Source: Ampelomyces quisqualis
Taxonomy: Eukaryota > Ascomycota > Dothideomycetes > Pleosporales > Phaeosphaeriaceae
DNA: 64,000 nucleotides
Direction: 5' to 3'
Assembly (NCBI GenBank): GCA_018398575.1
Contig: JAGTXZ010000002.1
Coordinates: 684,501-748,500, forward strand
Of the stretch, positions 34,804 to 44,999 are shown in pieces. Under the pieces are notes generated by a model. It did no database searches, was not told where the DNA came from, and saw only the letters and a program-made list of their open reading frames with translations. The number at the start of each line of letters is the position of its first letter. Position 1 is the stretch's first letter. The position numbers and the translations under genes were made by a program.

Positions 34804-36277
34804 ATGGGTTTCCTGAACAAGAAGAAAGACGACGGCGACGACAGCAGCCGCTCTGCCCTGTTCGGCGGCCGCAAGAAGAAGGACAGCGCTGCGGCCCCAA
34901 ACCCATACGCGGCGCCCCCGGCGAGCGACGCCTACGCCCAGCAGACACCGCCCGCATACTCGCGCGGCAGCAGCGGAGGCTCGTACGGGCAGGAGAAGAC
35001 GCCGGCCGTCACGGGGCCGGGGCAGGCATACGGACAACGGCCTGCCGCTGGGGGCTACGGCGCCCAGGGCGCAAGCTATGGCGCGCAGTCGGGCTACGGC
35101 AACGACCGCTACGGTGGTGGCGGCGCTGCACCCCCGCAGAGGGCGGGGGGCTACGGCGGCCTGGGTAGAAGCAACTCGCAAGACACGATGAGCACCGACG
35201 CCGGCCGCAACGAGCTGTTCGGCAACGCCCCGCAGCGACAGCAGGCCCCGCAGCCACCGCCATCGGGCGCGTACGGCCAGAGCGGCGCATACGGAGACAG
35301 CAGCCAGGGCGGCGGCTACGGACAGGCCCCGGGCGGCTATGGCGCGTACGAGAACCGCGAGCTGACGGCCGAAGAGCAGGAGGAGGAAGACATCAATGCG
35401 ACCAAGAACGAAATCAAGTTCATGAAGCAGCAGGACGTGTCCAGCACCCGGAACGCGCTGAGGCTGGCCCAGCAGGCCGAGGAGACGGGCCGTGATACTC
35501 TTGCACGGCTCGGTGCGCAAGGCGAGCGCATTCACAAGCATGTCTTCCCGGGTAGAGTCGCACAACTGGGCTGGCCGCTAACTCCCGTACAGCACTGAAC
35601 GCAACTTGGATCTGGCCAGCACGCAGAACAGAATCGCAGAGGAGAAGGCTCGCGAGCTGAAGAGTATGTCTTGGCCATCCGTCTTCGATTGTATGCTAAC
35701 GTCCCTCAGCGCTGAACAAGTCCATGTTCGCCATGCACGTCTCCAACCCCTTCACGGCAAACTCGCGCAAGCAGGAGCGCGACGATAAAATGTAAGGAAC
35801 AACCTCGTGGTCAAATGTCGTCTAATACCACGGCAGCATGGAAACCCACCGCCAAGAGCGCGAACAACGCGACGCCACCCGCAAGGCAGCCTGGGACTCG
35901 ACCGCCCGCAACGAAGGCATTAACCGCAATCTACAGGCTATGACTGGCTCTGGCAAGAAGGGTACGCTGGCGGACCGCGCAAAGTACCAGTTCGAAGCCG
36001 ACTCCGAGGACGACGAGATGGAAAATGAAATTGACGGTAACCTTGGTAAGTACCTCCTCCTGTCGTCTGTGATGCTGCTGTTTGGGAAGCTGTCGGGCTA
36101 ATCCGTGTGACTGCAGACGCTCTCCACGGAGCAGCCAAGCGCCTGAACCAACTCGGCCGCGCAATGGGGCAGGAGGTGGACACGCAGAACACGCACATTG
36201 AGAGAATCACAGGAAAGACGGACAAGGTGGACGACCAGATTGCTATGAACCGTGCAAGGCTGGACAGGATTAAGTAA
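34804..36277 (+). CDS. SEC9: Plasma-membrane t-SNARE SEC9 (SNAP-25 family, Qb/Qc)
   Basis: Supplies two helices to the exocytic SNARE complex with a syntaxin (Sso) and a synaptobrevin (Snc). Five exons, 34804-35537, 35593-35663, 35710-35791, 35837-36045 and 36117-36277, give 418 aa. The N-terminal 185 residues are Gly/Tyr/Ala/Gln-rich (SYGQ, GGYGA repeats) and disordered. The Qb helix starts near residue 195 (NATKNEIKFMKQQD, TRNALRLAQQAEETG, NLDLASTQNRIAEEK). The Qc helix occupies the last 60 residues (LDALHGAAKRLNQLGRAMGQEVD, IERITGKTDKVDDQIAMN). No palmitoylated cysteine cluster in the linker, as in yeast Sec9. The first intron appears to use a GC donor (CAA|GCATGT): only this splice gives the expected junction ERIHNTERNLDLAS. 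Confidence 0.93.
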
Positions 36278-37049
36278 AGTCTGCTATTGCAGCTCGGGTA
36301 GAGTTGCAAGTCTAGCTTTTAGAGATTCCAATGTATGTCTTTATGAGTGAATGCGATGCCATGCACGCTTTGTGTAGAAAAAAGCCGCGTCAGTGTATGC
36401 TGCGTCTTAGTGCAAGTACTCCAAAGCCAGTCGAGTCCCCTCGATGCCTCAACCTTGACGAAAGAGGGACTTCACTCCACGAAACTGGCTGATTGTATCA
36501 GGCTGTGCATCCTCGCACAGACCGAATCGTAGCAAAACAAAAGCGATTCAAGAAGAAGACAGCACTGATCGCGCACTGGGTTGGTCGGCATAACCAAGCA
36601 CATTCGATCAGTCAATGTCAGCCAGCCTGAAAGTGATAGTCGTTTGACAGGTCACGAGATGACCACACCAGATCCGACTACTTTACAATTACAGTTTGTA
36701 GACCTACAACACCCTAGAATCTACACCACTTGAAATGATCCCAACCATCCCTCAGCATTAGCAGTTGTGGTACGGAGTAGAACAATAAGGAGCACGAGAG
36801 GAGCAGGATGGTCAACACACATGACGTGTAGTCTCAGTTCTGTGGTCTTACTTGTGGTAACCAGGCATTGACCCACTTGGCGCATGCGGCATTGCGGGGA
36901 AAGCTCCAAGCTCCCCAGGTCAGCCGGCAGCGGCCGTCAGATGCAAGGTACACAAACGCACCAGCTGACGCAGCTGACCATCCAGCGCTGGCTTATATAT
37001 CTTGCTTCACCAGTACCCGCATTTGAGCCTGCAACTCACCGTTCCGATC
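36278..37049. promoter_or_regulatory. Intergenic region upstream of AMS1
   Basis: About 770 bases between SEC9 and AMS1 with no coding signal. No clear motif recognised beyond TATATATC-like sequence at about 36,994, some 55 bp before the AMS1 start. Confidence 0.3.
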
Positions 37050-40000
37050 ATGGGAGGCGAAACACAACGCACCATGGTGGTTGCTGCTGACTACCCTAGA
37101 ACCGCGGCTGGTCCCGTTGGCAAACAGATCCGCCACATCTACCAGGATCGCCTGAGGCAGTTCACGGATGGCGGGCAGTATAGAGAGCAGGGCATCATTG
37201 GGTGGGTCTGCTCTGGCTTTGAAAAGCTCATGTTCGGTGTCTGAGGATCTAATACATCATCAGCAAGCTACACGAAGCCCGCGCATCAGGCCCAGACTGG
37301 GTCCAGCTATCCGTCTACTCCCCGCCAAATCTCTCCCGCCCGCTCTTCAAAGAAGCCACATCCCATGAATTTAAACCCACCAAAGTCGGAGAATCATTCG
37401 GACCGAGCTGGTCCACGCATTGGTTCAAGGTGCAGCTCACTGTGCCCAACGACTTGCTTAAGAAAGGGCATCTCGAGTTCGTCTGGGATGCGAACAACGA
37501 GGGCTTGATATGGACTGCAGATGGAGAGACGGTACATGGCTTAACGGGTGGTGGCGAGAGAGTCGAGTGGATACTGCCCGAGAGCTTTCGGGACGGCAAG
37601 GAACACACCTTCTTCATCGAAATGGCGTGCAATGGCATGTTCGGCAATGCGCCCGGAGGAGACTCGATCCAGCCACCAAATCCGGACCGGTACTATACAT
37701 TGCACACGGCTGATATCGTGGCTGTTAACCTCGACGCGAGGGCGTTGTACTTTGACTTCTGGGAGATTTCGGATGCTGCGCGCGAGTTCCCCGAGGATTC
37801 TGTACAAGGTCACGAGGCGCTGCAGGTTGCCAATCGCATCATCGACACTTTCATTGCGGGCCATGGAAGTAATGAGAGCATCGCCCAGGCGCGCAAGGTT
37901 GCGAAAAAATACCTCGGCGACGCCATTGATTCACACAAGGTGTATGAAAGCGGCAAAGAGGCAATCGTGTCGGGTATTGGGTACTGCCACATCGATACGT
38001 GTTGGCTGTGGCCATTTGCGGAGACGAAGCGCAAGGTGAATCGATCGTGGTCGAGCCAGTGCGATCTCATCGATAGGTATCCGGAGCTGCGCTTTTGCTG
38101 TACGCAGGCACAACAGTACAAGTGGCTAGAGCAAGACTACCCATCGACATTTGATCGCGTTAAGAAGAAGATAAAGGAAGGAAGCTTTCAGCCTATCGGA
38201 GGTAGCTGGGTCGAACACGACACCAATCTGCCTGGCGGTGAGTCGCTTGTCAGGCAATTCTTGTATGGCCAACGCTACTTTGAGAGTAGGTTTGGTCAGC
38301 GATGCAAGACCTTTTGGCTTCCTGACACATTCGGCTACTCGACGCAACTCCCGCAAGTGTGTCGCATAGCTGGCATGACGAGGTTTTTGACACAGAAGCT
38401 GAGCTGGAACAATATCAACAACTTCCCACATACCACCTTCAATTGGGTCGCCCTCGACAACAGCCAAGTCATTTGCCACATGCCGCCATGCGAGACATAT
38501 ACAGCTGAAGCAGACTTTGGCGATGTCAAGAGGAGCGTGTCACAGCACAAGTCGCTTGACCAGGATAAATCCTCACTTTTAGTCTTTGGCAAGGGTGATG
38601 GAGGAGGGGGTCCAACTTGGCAACACCTTGAGAAGCTTCGGCGATGCCGCGGCATGAGCGACAAGTCTGGTCTCTTGCCTCGAGTCAGACTCGGTGACTC
38701 CGCAGACGACTTCTTTGACCGACTTGAAAAGAAGATTGAAAATGGCACAGAGCTGGTGACTTGGTATGGCGAGTTGTACTTTGAACTTCATCGCGGAACT
38801 TACACTACGCAATCGAATAACAAGCGCAACAACAGAAAAGCTGAGATCTTACTACGCGATATTGAGTACCTCGCGACTCTAGCCACTATTAAGAATGGTT
38901 TCGGCAAGAAGACCGAGTACAAATACCCGAAGAAAGATATCGATGACATGTGGGAGAATGTGTTGCTCTGTCAATTTCACGATTGTTTGCCGGGCAGCTC
39001 GATCGAGATGTGCTACGATGATTCGGACAAGGTATGTGACATTCACAGTTGGTCCTGAAATTGGTACTGACAAAACCAGATATACGCCACCGTCTTTGCT
39101 ACTGGTGAGCGCTTACTTACTGATGCGCTTGTGGAACTGGGGTTCGACAATGAGAAGAGCTTGAATGCAGACAGCAAACTCGTTGCATTGAACACATTGC
39201 CATGGCAACGCAGTGAGATTGTAAGATTACCCGGTACTGCAAGTCAGACATTATACGGCCTCGTCCATGGCGAAGGTATGGGCCCATTGGACGTTCGCCT
39301 ACTCGCACCGCCTTATTCTGCAAGCACCGCATCGATCAAAGAAGTACGAGCTAATGTTTTCGAACTCCGCAACACCCAATTCGTCGTCGAAGTAACAGAC
39401 GGTGCCATTACTTCGCTCTACGACATCGCTGCTGATCGTGAAGTTATCCCTAAAGGCCAGAGGGGCGCACAACTTGTGATCTACGACGACAAGCCACTGT
39501 ACTGGCAAGCATGGGACGTTGAAGTGTATCATCTCAAGTCACGCCAGGAATTATCGCCACACAAAGTTTCGATCTCGGAAGACGGCATTCATCGTGTCTC
39601 TCTCGAGATCGAGACCAAGATCTCAGACAAGTCCTGGATCAAGACGACTATTTCCCTCCCCGCAGTCGTTGGTAACGCCCCCACTGCCATAGAGATCGAC
39701 GCCGAGATCGAGTGGCATGAGACGATGAAGTTCCTGAAGGTGGAGTTCCCCGTCGACATTGTCAACACGGAAGCCAGCTACGAAACACAGTTCGGCATCG
39801 TCCGTCGCCCCACACACTACAACACAACATGGGACATGGCCAAGTTTGAAGTCTGTGTGCACAAGTGGGCCGATCTTTCAGAAGCTACGTACGGTGTTTC
39901 TATCCTCAACGACTCCAAATTCGGCTTCGCCACTCAAGGCAACGTAATGAGATTGAGTTTGCTGCGTGCGCCCAAGGCGCCCGATGCGCATGCAGATATG

Positions 40001-40495
40001 GGACACCACACGACTCGTTATGCCATCTTCCCACACACTGGACAGCTGGATCACAAAACCGTGAGGAAAGCTTTCGAATTCAACAATCCGCTCAAGATCG
40101 TGGGGCGCTCGACCTCTGCCTCTATGGAATTGATGACTTCGCCGATCCTAAACACATTCCACATTCACGGTGCCTCGAACCTCATCCTCGATACCATCAA
40201 GCGCGGCGAAGACGACGAGGATGTTTCACGTAACGAATTACCTGTCAAAAAGGGGCATTCCGTTATTCTGAGAATATATGATGCCCTTGGAGGAAAATGT
40301 AAAGGTGTGTTGACGTGGGGCCAGTTGAAGGTCAAGAAGGTGATGAAGTGCAACGCGCTGGAGGACGAGGAAAAAGAGGGGGAGCTAGAATTGAACATGC
40401 TAGATGTGCAAAGTGGTGGTGGAGAAATGCTAGGTGTTGAGCTCGAGGTGAGGGCGTTTGAGATTGTTACGCTGAAGGTTTTGTTGGAGGACTAG
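37050..40495 (+). CDS. AMS1: Vacuolar alpha-mannosidase AMS1 (GH38)
   Basis: Hydrolyses terminal alpha-mannosides from oligosaccharides in the vacuole; yeast Ams1 arrives by the Cvt/autophagy route without a signal peptide, and none is seen here. Exons 37050-37201, 37264-39031 and 39080-40495 splice in frame to 1111 aa, the usual size. Zinc/catalytic landmarks: GYCHIDTCWLWPFAET with His293 and Asp295, nucleophile Asp405 in WLPDTFGYS, GGSWVEHDTNLPGGESL, CQFHDCLPGSSI (His), and GDGGGGPT. The C-terminal part shows the beta-rich GH38 region (VVEVTDGAITSLYD; FPVDIV; TQFGIVRRPTHYNT). The first intron donor is GTGGGT. Confidence 0.95.
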
Positions 40496-40896
40496 AAACG
40501 AGGTACGCATGGCATACACGTGAGATGAGCGCATTCACCGAAGCATACCTTAGCATACATGACTTTTCAATCTACATCCCTGAAACATCTTAGTTAGATC
40601 TATACCTTCATACCTTGTATACACTTGCCGGTACGAGTCACTCCATCCCACAAGCATGCGCGTCATCGACAGAGTGCTGCAAACATTGCAGTAATAGTCT
40701 TGTTTGGAACATGATGATATCCTGCTCGTGCAAGGACCCATTACCGCTGGCCTATAGCAACCCAGCAAAGTTCGTTGCACAAGTAGCTGGTACCCGCGGC
40801 CGTCGCCAACCCCTTTGAGGGGTAGATTTTGGTTAGCATAAACAGCAGCATAAATTTTTATGGACAATATATTAGATACACTTGTGCGTCGCTTCC
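40496..40896. other. Intergenic region before the mobile-element border
   Basis: 3' flank of AMS1 then unassigned sequence. No gene seen. Confidence 0.3.
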
Positions 40897-40923
40897 ACAT
40901 ACGACCATAGGACGTTGAAAACA
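40897..40923 (+). pseudogene. 5' fragment of a 5S rRNA gene
   Basis: ACATACGACCATAGG (40,897-40,911) equals the first 15 nt of the fungal 5S rRNA consensus as I know it; the next 12 nt (ACGTTGAAAACA) match the consensus at 9 positions, then similarity fades. The 3' three quarters of a 5S gene, including the internal control region, is absent here and was not seen elsewhere in the window. It is either a retro-copied/degenerate 5S fragment or a 5S gene cut by an insertion starting just to the right. Confidence 0.55.
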
Positions 40924-41228
40924 AGTTCACCCTCACCATCCGTCAAATCTCGTGGTTCCGGGTTGGGATCAATTAACTGAGGTTCGTCTTCAGTTACCCG
41001 TTTCAGGAATCGCGACTCCGTCGCCAACTTGCTGCGCACCCCACCAACACAGCCCCAAATAACTCTTAACAGTATTTCAACATGCTGTGACCGTCTCAAG
41101 GTGTTCGCTGAGTTAAGGATGGAATGCAGCTAGGATGGGGCTCAACCTGCCGCTGCAGTCCTGCTTCTGCCCCCTCTGCTCCCTCTGCAATCCTGCTCCC
41201 TCTACGACTATCTACGATCCTTTTCACC

Positions 41229-43014
41229 ATGGGACCCAAAAAGAAGATTAAAGATATTTCGCATTTGTACTCTCTTGTTCAGCTCGAGAAGGAGCCTGCC
41301 CCGCTTACAGAGGAAGACGTGAAAAATCTGTCGATCCCTTCAAGCTACAAGTCGCACGCGTACACTATGAGCCTCTGGGCAGAGTATGTAGGGCCATTCA
41401 TGTTTAGACCATCTACTGACAGGTTAAATTCTCTGCAGACTGCTATAATCACGAAACCTATAGCCCTATGTTCGGAAAAGCACCCACCGTGTACCTTACT
41501 CAGATGTACCTGCTTTGGCTTGCTGAAACAAGAACCGGTCTGCTGGAGGAGAACATCACAGACACCACCGTCTGAAACCGCCTGTCGTCACTCAAACGAG
41601 CTATCAAGTTATTCACTAGGCGCCAGTATAGCTCCGCGGAAAACAAAGATATCGAGAACTACATTGAGAAAGAACTTGTCCATAAGGGGAAGATTTCAAC
41701 AGATGCTTATAAGAAGCCAGTCGCCCCTTTGCTCGTTGCTGAAGATTTGATTCAGTTTCTATGGATGTGCGACGAATATCAGTTTACGCACCCACGTGCA
41801 CGTCTACAGCTAGCTTTCGCTATTATCCTCATGACGTTCGCGGGCAGTCGTCCAGGGGAATTCATTGAATCGGAGGCCTGGAAACACAGCAACGAGGGAC
41901 TCCTGTACGGGGACATCGACCTCGTACGTTATTAAAACGAGACGTACGTTGGCTTCCTTCTTCTCATCAGGCTGCGCAACCGGAAAGGACACCGCAATAA
42001 TAAGAAGCATTCGTAAGGAAGTACTCTTTGATGAAAAGTCTCATCTTCTAAGACAAACAGGCCTGTGATGCTTCTATACGAAGAGTCTACGCGATGTATG
42101 TGCGCAGTCGCACATTTCATGGCGATGGCGCTAGCAGACGAGGTGTTCGCGGACTGTCAGTCCTACCAAGATCTTGCAGCAAAAGAACTACCAACAGGCA
42201 GTCAGATGTACACATATCGCTACAAGCCTGAGGTGAAAAAGAGACCTATCCTCCAAAGTATCTGCAACAGCGGCGTCGTCTCCGAGAACGATATCCTCAC
42301 ATACAATTGCTTTAACAACATGATCAAGGGTGTAGGTCAGCGGGCTGGTTACAGAGACAGACTGAGTGCATATTGCTTCCGTAGGGGTTATGCTGTAACA
42401 ATAGAAAGTATGTATCACCAGACGCATTAATGCTATCGTTGGCTGACCATCTGGAAGAGATGTTGTCTCCGATCCAGAGAAGAACGTTGCTAGGCCATTC
42501 TTCGGATGAGACAGCCTGTTACTACGTTTCTGGTCTCATCGCCATCGATAGCCAACCAGCAATCTACGGGCGCGAACAAAACACGAAACTCATAAACGAG
42601 AACACGTCTATGATGTCGAAGAGGAACCTTCTCGCACCAATGCCTCCCGGATCTCAGCTTACAGACCGTGCCATACCTAAAGTCAAAGAGACTAGTATGA
42701 ATATCACAGAAGTCGCTTTGGTAGACCGTACTCCAAGCCAAGAGTATGCTTTACGACGGCAATCGCGAAAACTTGCGTATTGTAGGCAACGCGAAGCTTT
42801 CTTCAAGAGGGATCTCGTGGCAGCGTCGCCTTCTAGAGAAAGAGTAAACCCTCTACCGTGGCCGTGCACGTGGCGATCGCGTCGGCTGGCGATCGCCATT
42901 TTCCCTGCAAAATTAGCCTTTTTTACACTTTTTAAAAAGCTTATAACTCTAGTACTAGTTAAAGAATTAAGTTCTGCTAGTAATATAAAATATACTATAG
43001 CTTACGCTTTATAA
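41229..43014 (+). pseudogene. DUF3435 tyrosine recombinase (Starship captain-like), broken
   Basis: The start (MGPKKKIKDISHLYSL) is followed by segments typical of DUF3435 proteins: NRLSSLKRAIKLFTRRQYSS, YKKPVAPLLVAEDLIQFLW, FAGSRPGEFIESEAW, CAVAHFMAMALADEVFADC, GQRAGYRDRLSAYCFRRGY and TLLGHSSDETACYYVSG. The Arg of SRPGE, Arg of CFRRGY, His of LLGH and Tyr of CYYVS sit where tyrosine recombinases have R...R..H..Y catalytic residues. Two introns are well placed (42,013-42,060 and 42,408-42,457), but there are in-frame stops at 41,573 (TGA) and 41,933 (TAA). The first junction near 41,384-41,438 does not splice cleanly. The 3' end runs into AT-rich DNA, so the nominal stop at 43,012 may not be original. 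Base composition is normal up to about 42,895. Confidence 0.75.
42873..42896. repeat. Pair of GCGATCGC palindromes at the composition border
   Basis: Two copies of the 8-bp palindrome GCGATCGC (42,873-42,880 and 42,889-42,896), each in tgGCGATCGC, 16 bp apart. Immediately to the right the sequence becomes AT-rich and hypermutated. Confidence 0.6.
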
Positions 43015-43691
43015 TTTAAGATAATTAGATTTATATATTATACTCTAGTTACTTTATTATAGAAGTTTTAGTATATATACTTTTTTTACTAGTATTTACT
43101 AACAAACTAAATAATAGTCTACTTATATAATAGTAAGAGATATAGTTTAACTTTGTATTATAAACTTATAGTATATAAGTAGAAATATAAGTTTATAGTA
43201 TAAAGTTAATATCTTTAACTATTATTAAAAAAGTTTATTTTTTTTATTAGAGAGAATTTAGAAATTTAGTAAAATTTTAAATATTAATTTACTAGATAAC
43301 TAAAGCAAATAGAGATAAAGTTCTTATATTAAATCTACTCTTTGTATACTAATTTATTATATACTAGAATCTTAGAGAATTTAAAGTATATTTTACTTTT
43401 TACTTTTACTAGTAGCTAGAAATTATAATTTTATAGCTAAGAAATAAAAAAAATCTAATTTACTAGAGTGCTAGATTTATTATACTTCTATAAATTTAGT
43501 ATTAGAGTCTTTTTTATTTGTCTAGTTGTTAAGAAGTTATTAATTTTCTAAAGATCTAAATTTACTAGGTAATTGCAGTTGCTAGCCAATGCAATTGCTA
43601 TGTGCACAGGTATAGTACATTCTCTCTTGTAATATTTGCAAGCTCTGTAGAAGTTTAAGACTAACTAAAGAGCTATAACAATACTAATATA

Positions 43692-43766
43692 TAGAAGTGC
43701 ATTTTAAAAGTTAGGTCTCTTCTTTTATTTAACGCACAGGGCAAATATATAGGTATTTTAGCCTAA
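43692..43766 (+). repeat. Left terminal inverted repeat of the Tc1-like element
   Basis: Contains TGCATTTTAAAAGTTAGGTC and TTTAACGCACAGGGCAAAT, which return inverted at the right end with mainly C/T and G/A differences. This copy is the more heavily mutated one. Confidence 0.75.
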
Positions 43767-43842
43767 TACAATTGTAACGTATTCTAACTTCTATAATCCT
43801 TAACCTTAAATTCTTTACTCTCTTGTTACTCTATATAATACA

Positions 43843-44756
43843 ATGTCTCTTGTCTTTAATATTGCAACTTATGCCTTAATTGTAGCCTTTAAGGCTAAGG
43901 AGAAGTTAAATCTAGAAATTACAGCCTTAACTAGTGTAGAGAAGCAGATAATTAATAAAATCTACACCTAGGTAATTAAGAAAGGCTTTAATCCTACTTA
44001 AAAGCCTCTTATTTTTGTAAACTAATATCTTAAAGATACTCTACGTTCTAAGAGACCTTCTAAACAGTAAGAAGTTTATAAAAAGGTTGTTAATTTAATT
44101 AAAAAGAATTAATATAGAAGAAAGAGAAACTGTGCTAATATAGCTAGTAAACTTAGTAATAAAGAGTTTTAGATTTTAGCTGCTACAGTATAGAGGGTTC
44201 TAAAGAAAGCTAGTTTTAAGAAGACTAAGCTAATAAGAAAGCTTAAATTAACAAAGAAGATAAAGAAAGAAAGGCTTGCTTAGTGCCTTAAGCATTAGAA
44301 GTAAACTCTTAAAGATTAGAAGAATGTAATCTAGAGTAATAAGACTTCTGTTATACTTCTTTATTAACGTAGAAGGTATAGAATCTAGAGAAAAGTTAAT
44401 AAGACTGTTGTTAAGAGTTATATACATAAGAGATAGAAAGGCTACTCTAAATTTATGTTCTAGGGTTATTTTACGTATAAAAAGAAAGGACCTTGTTACT
44501 GTTAGCTACCTAAAACAAAGCAAGAGAAAGAAGAAGCAATTTAAAAGATTAGTTAACTAAATTAAGAGTTAGAGCCTTTAATAAAAGAGAAGTAGAAGCT
44601 TAAAATAAGGATAAAGAGGCTTAGTCTACGTTTAAAGCCTAGTAAAAAACCTAAATAGAAATAGAATTAAAAGAATAGCAAATTATTACAAGAGAAAAGC
44701 TCTAGTATCAATTAGTAGCGTTACTAGTCAATTATTATAAAGCTAAAGTTAATTCT
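43843..44756 (+). pseudogene. Tc1-like transposase, N-terminal part
   Basis: From the ATG at 43,843 the frame reads MSLVFNIATYALIVAFKAKEK and later RVLKKASFKKTK, KKERLA, then NKTSVIL where the family has the first catalytic Asp and a following Glu (here Asn and Lys through G-to-A changes), and FTYKKKGPC. Many Trp and Gln codons are TAG or TAA. The frame stops at the ATTTG target site of the copia insertion. Confidence 0.7.
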
Positions 44757-44761
44757 ATTTG

Positions 44762-44979
44762 TATAGAAGCTAAGCAATACTATAGATTAAATTGTTATAA
44801 GTAAAAAGATTCTATTACCTCTTCTATGCTATGTAAAGATAGATTAGATTAAATACACTAAGCTAAGAGACAGCTTAATTAGTTAGTCTAATTCTAAAAG
44901 TATTCTTACTTCCTTAGTAATATGCTTAGGTATTACACGTAACAATTCTATAATCTGCTAATTTACATACTCTGTTACA
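44762..44979 (-). repeat. Copia LTR (3' LTR in element orientation)
   Basis: 218 bp, starting TATAGAAGCTAAGC and ending TCTGTTACA on the plus strand; differs from its partner at only a handful of sites, mostly C/T or G/A. Confidence 0.85.
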
Positions 44980-44999
44980 TACCTCCTAGATTAAGCAAA

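Noticed and set aside
34774..35565. 263-codon minus-strand ORF over SEC9 exon 1
   Set aside because: Antisense shadow of the Gly/Tyr/Gln-repeat region; Val/Ala/Arg/Leu-rich, no motifs.
40976..41002. TTAACTGAGG...CTTCAGTTACC imperfect palindrome as a Starship terminal repeat
   Set aside because: Arms of only about 8 bp and no partner copy visible; not enough to call an element end.
1..42900. tRNA genes in the intergenic gaps
   Set aside because: Scanned by eye for A/B-box-like motifs and cloverleaf pairing; nothing convincing, though short or intron-containing tRNAs could be missed without a covariance search.
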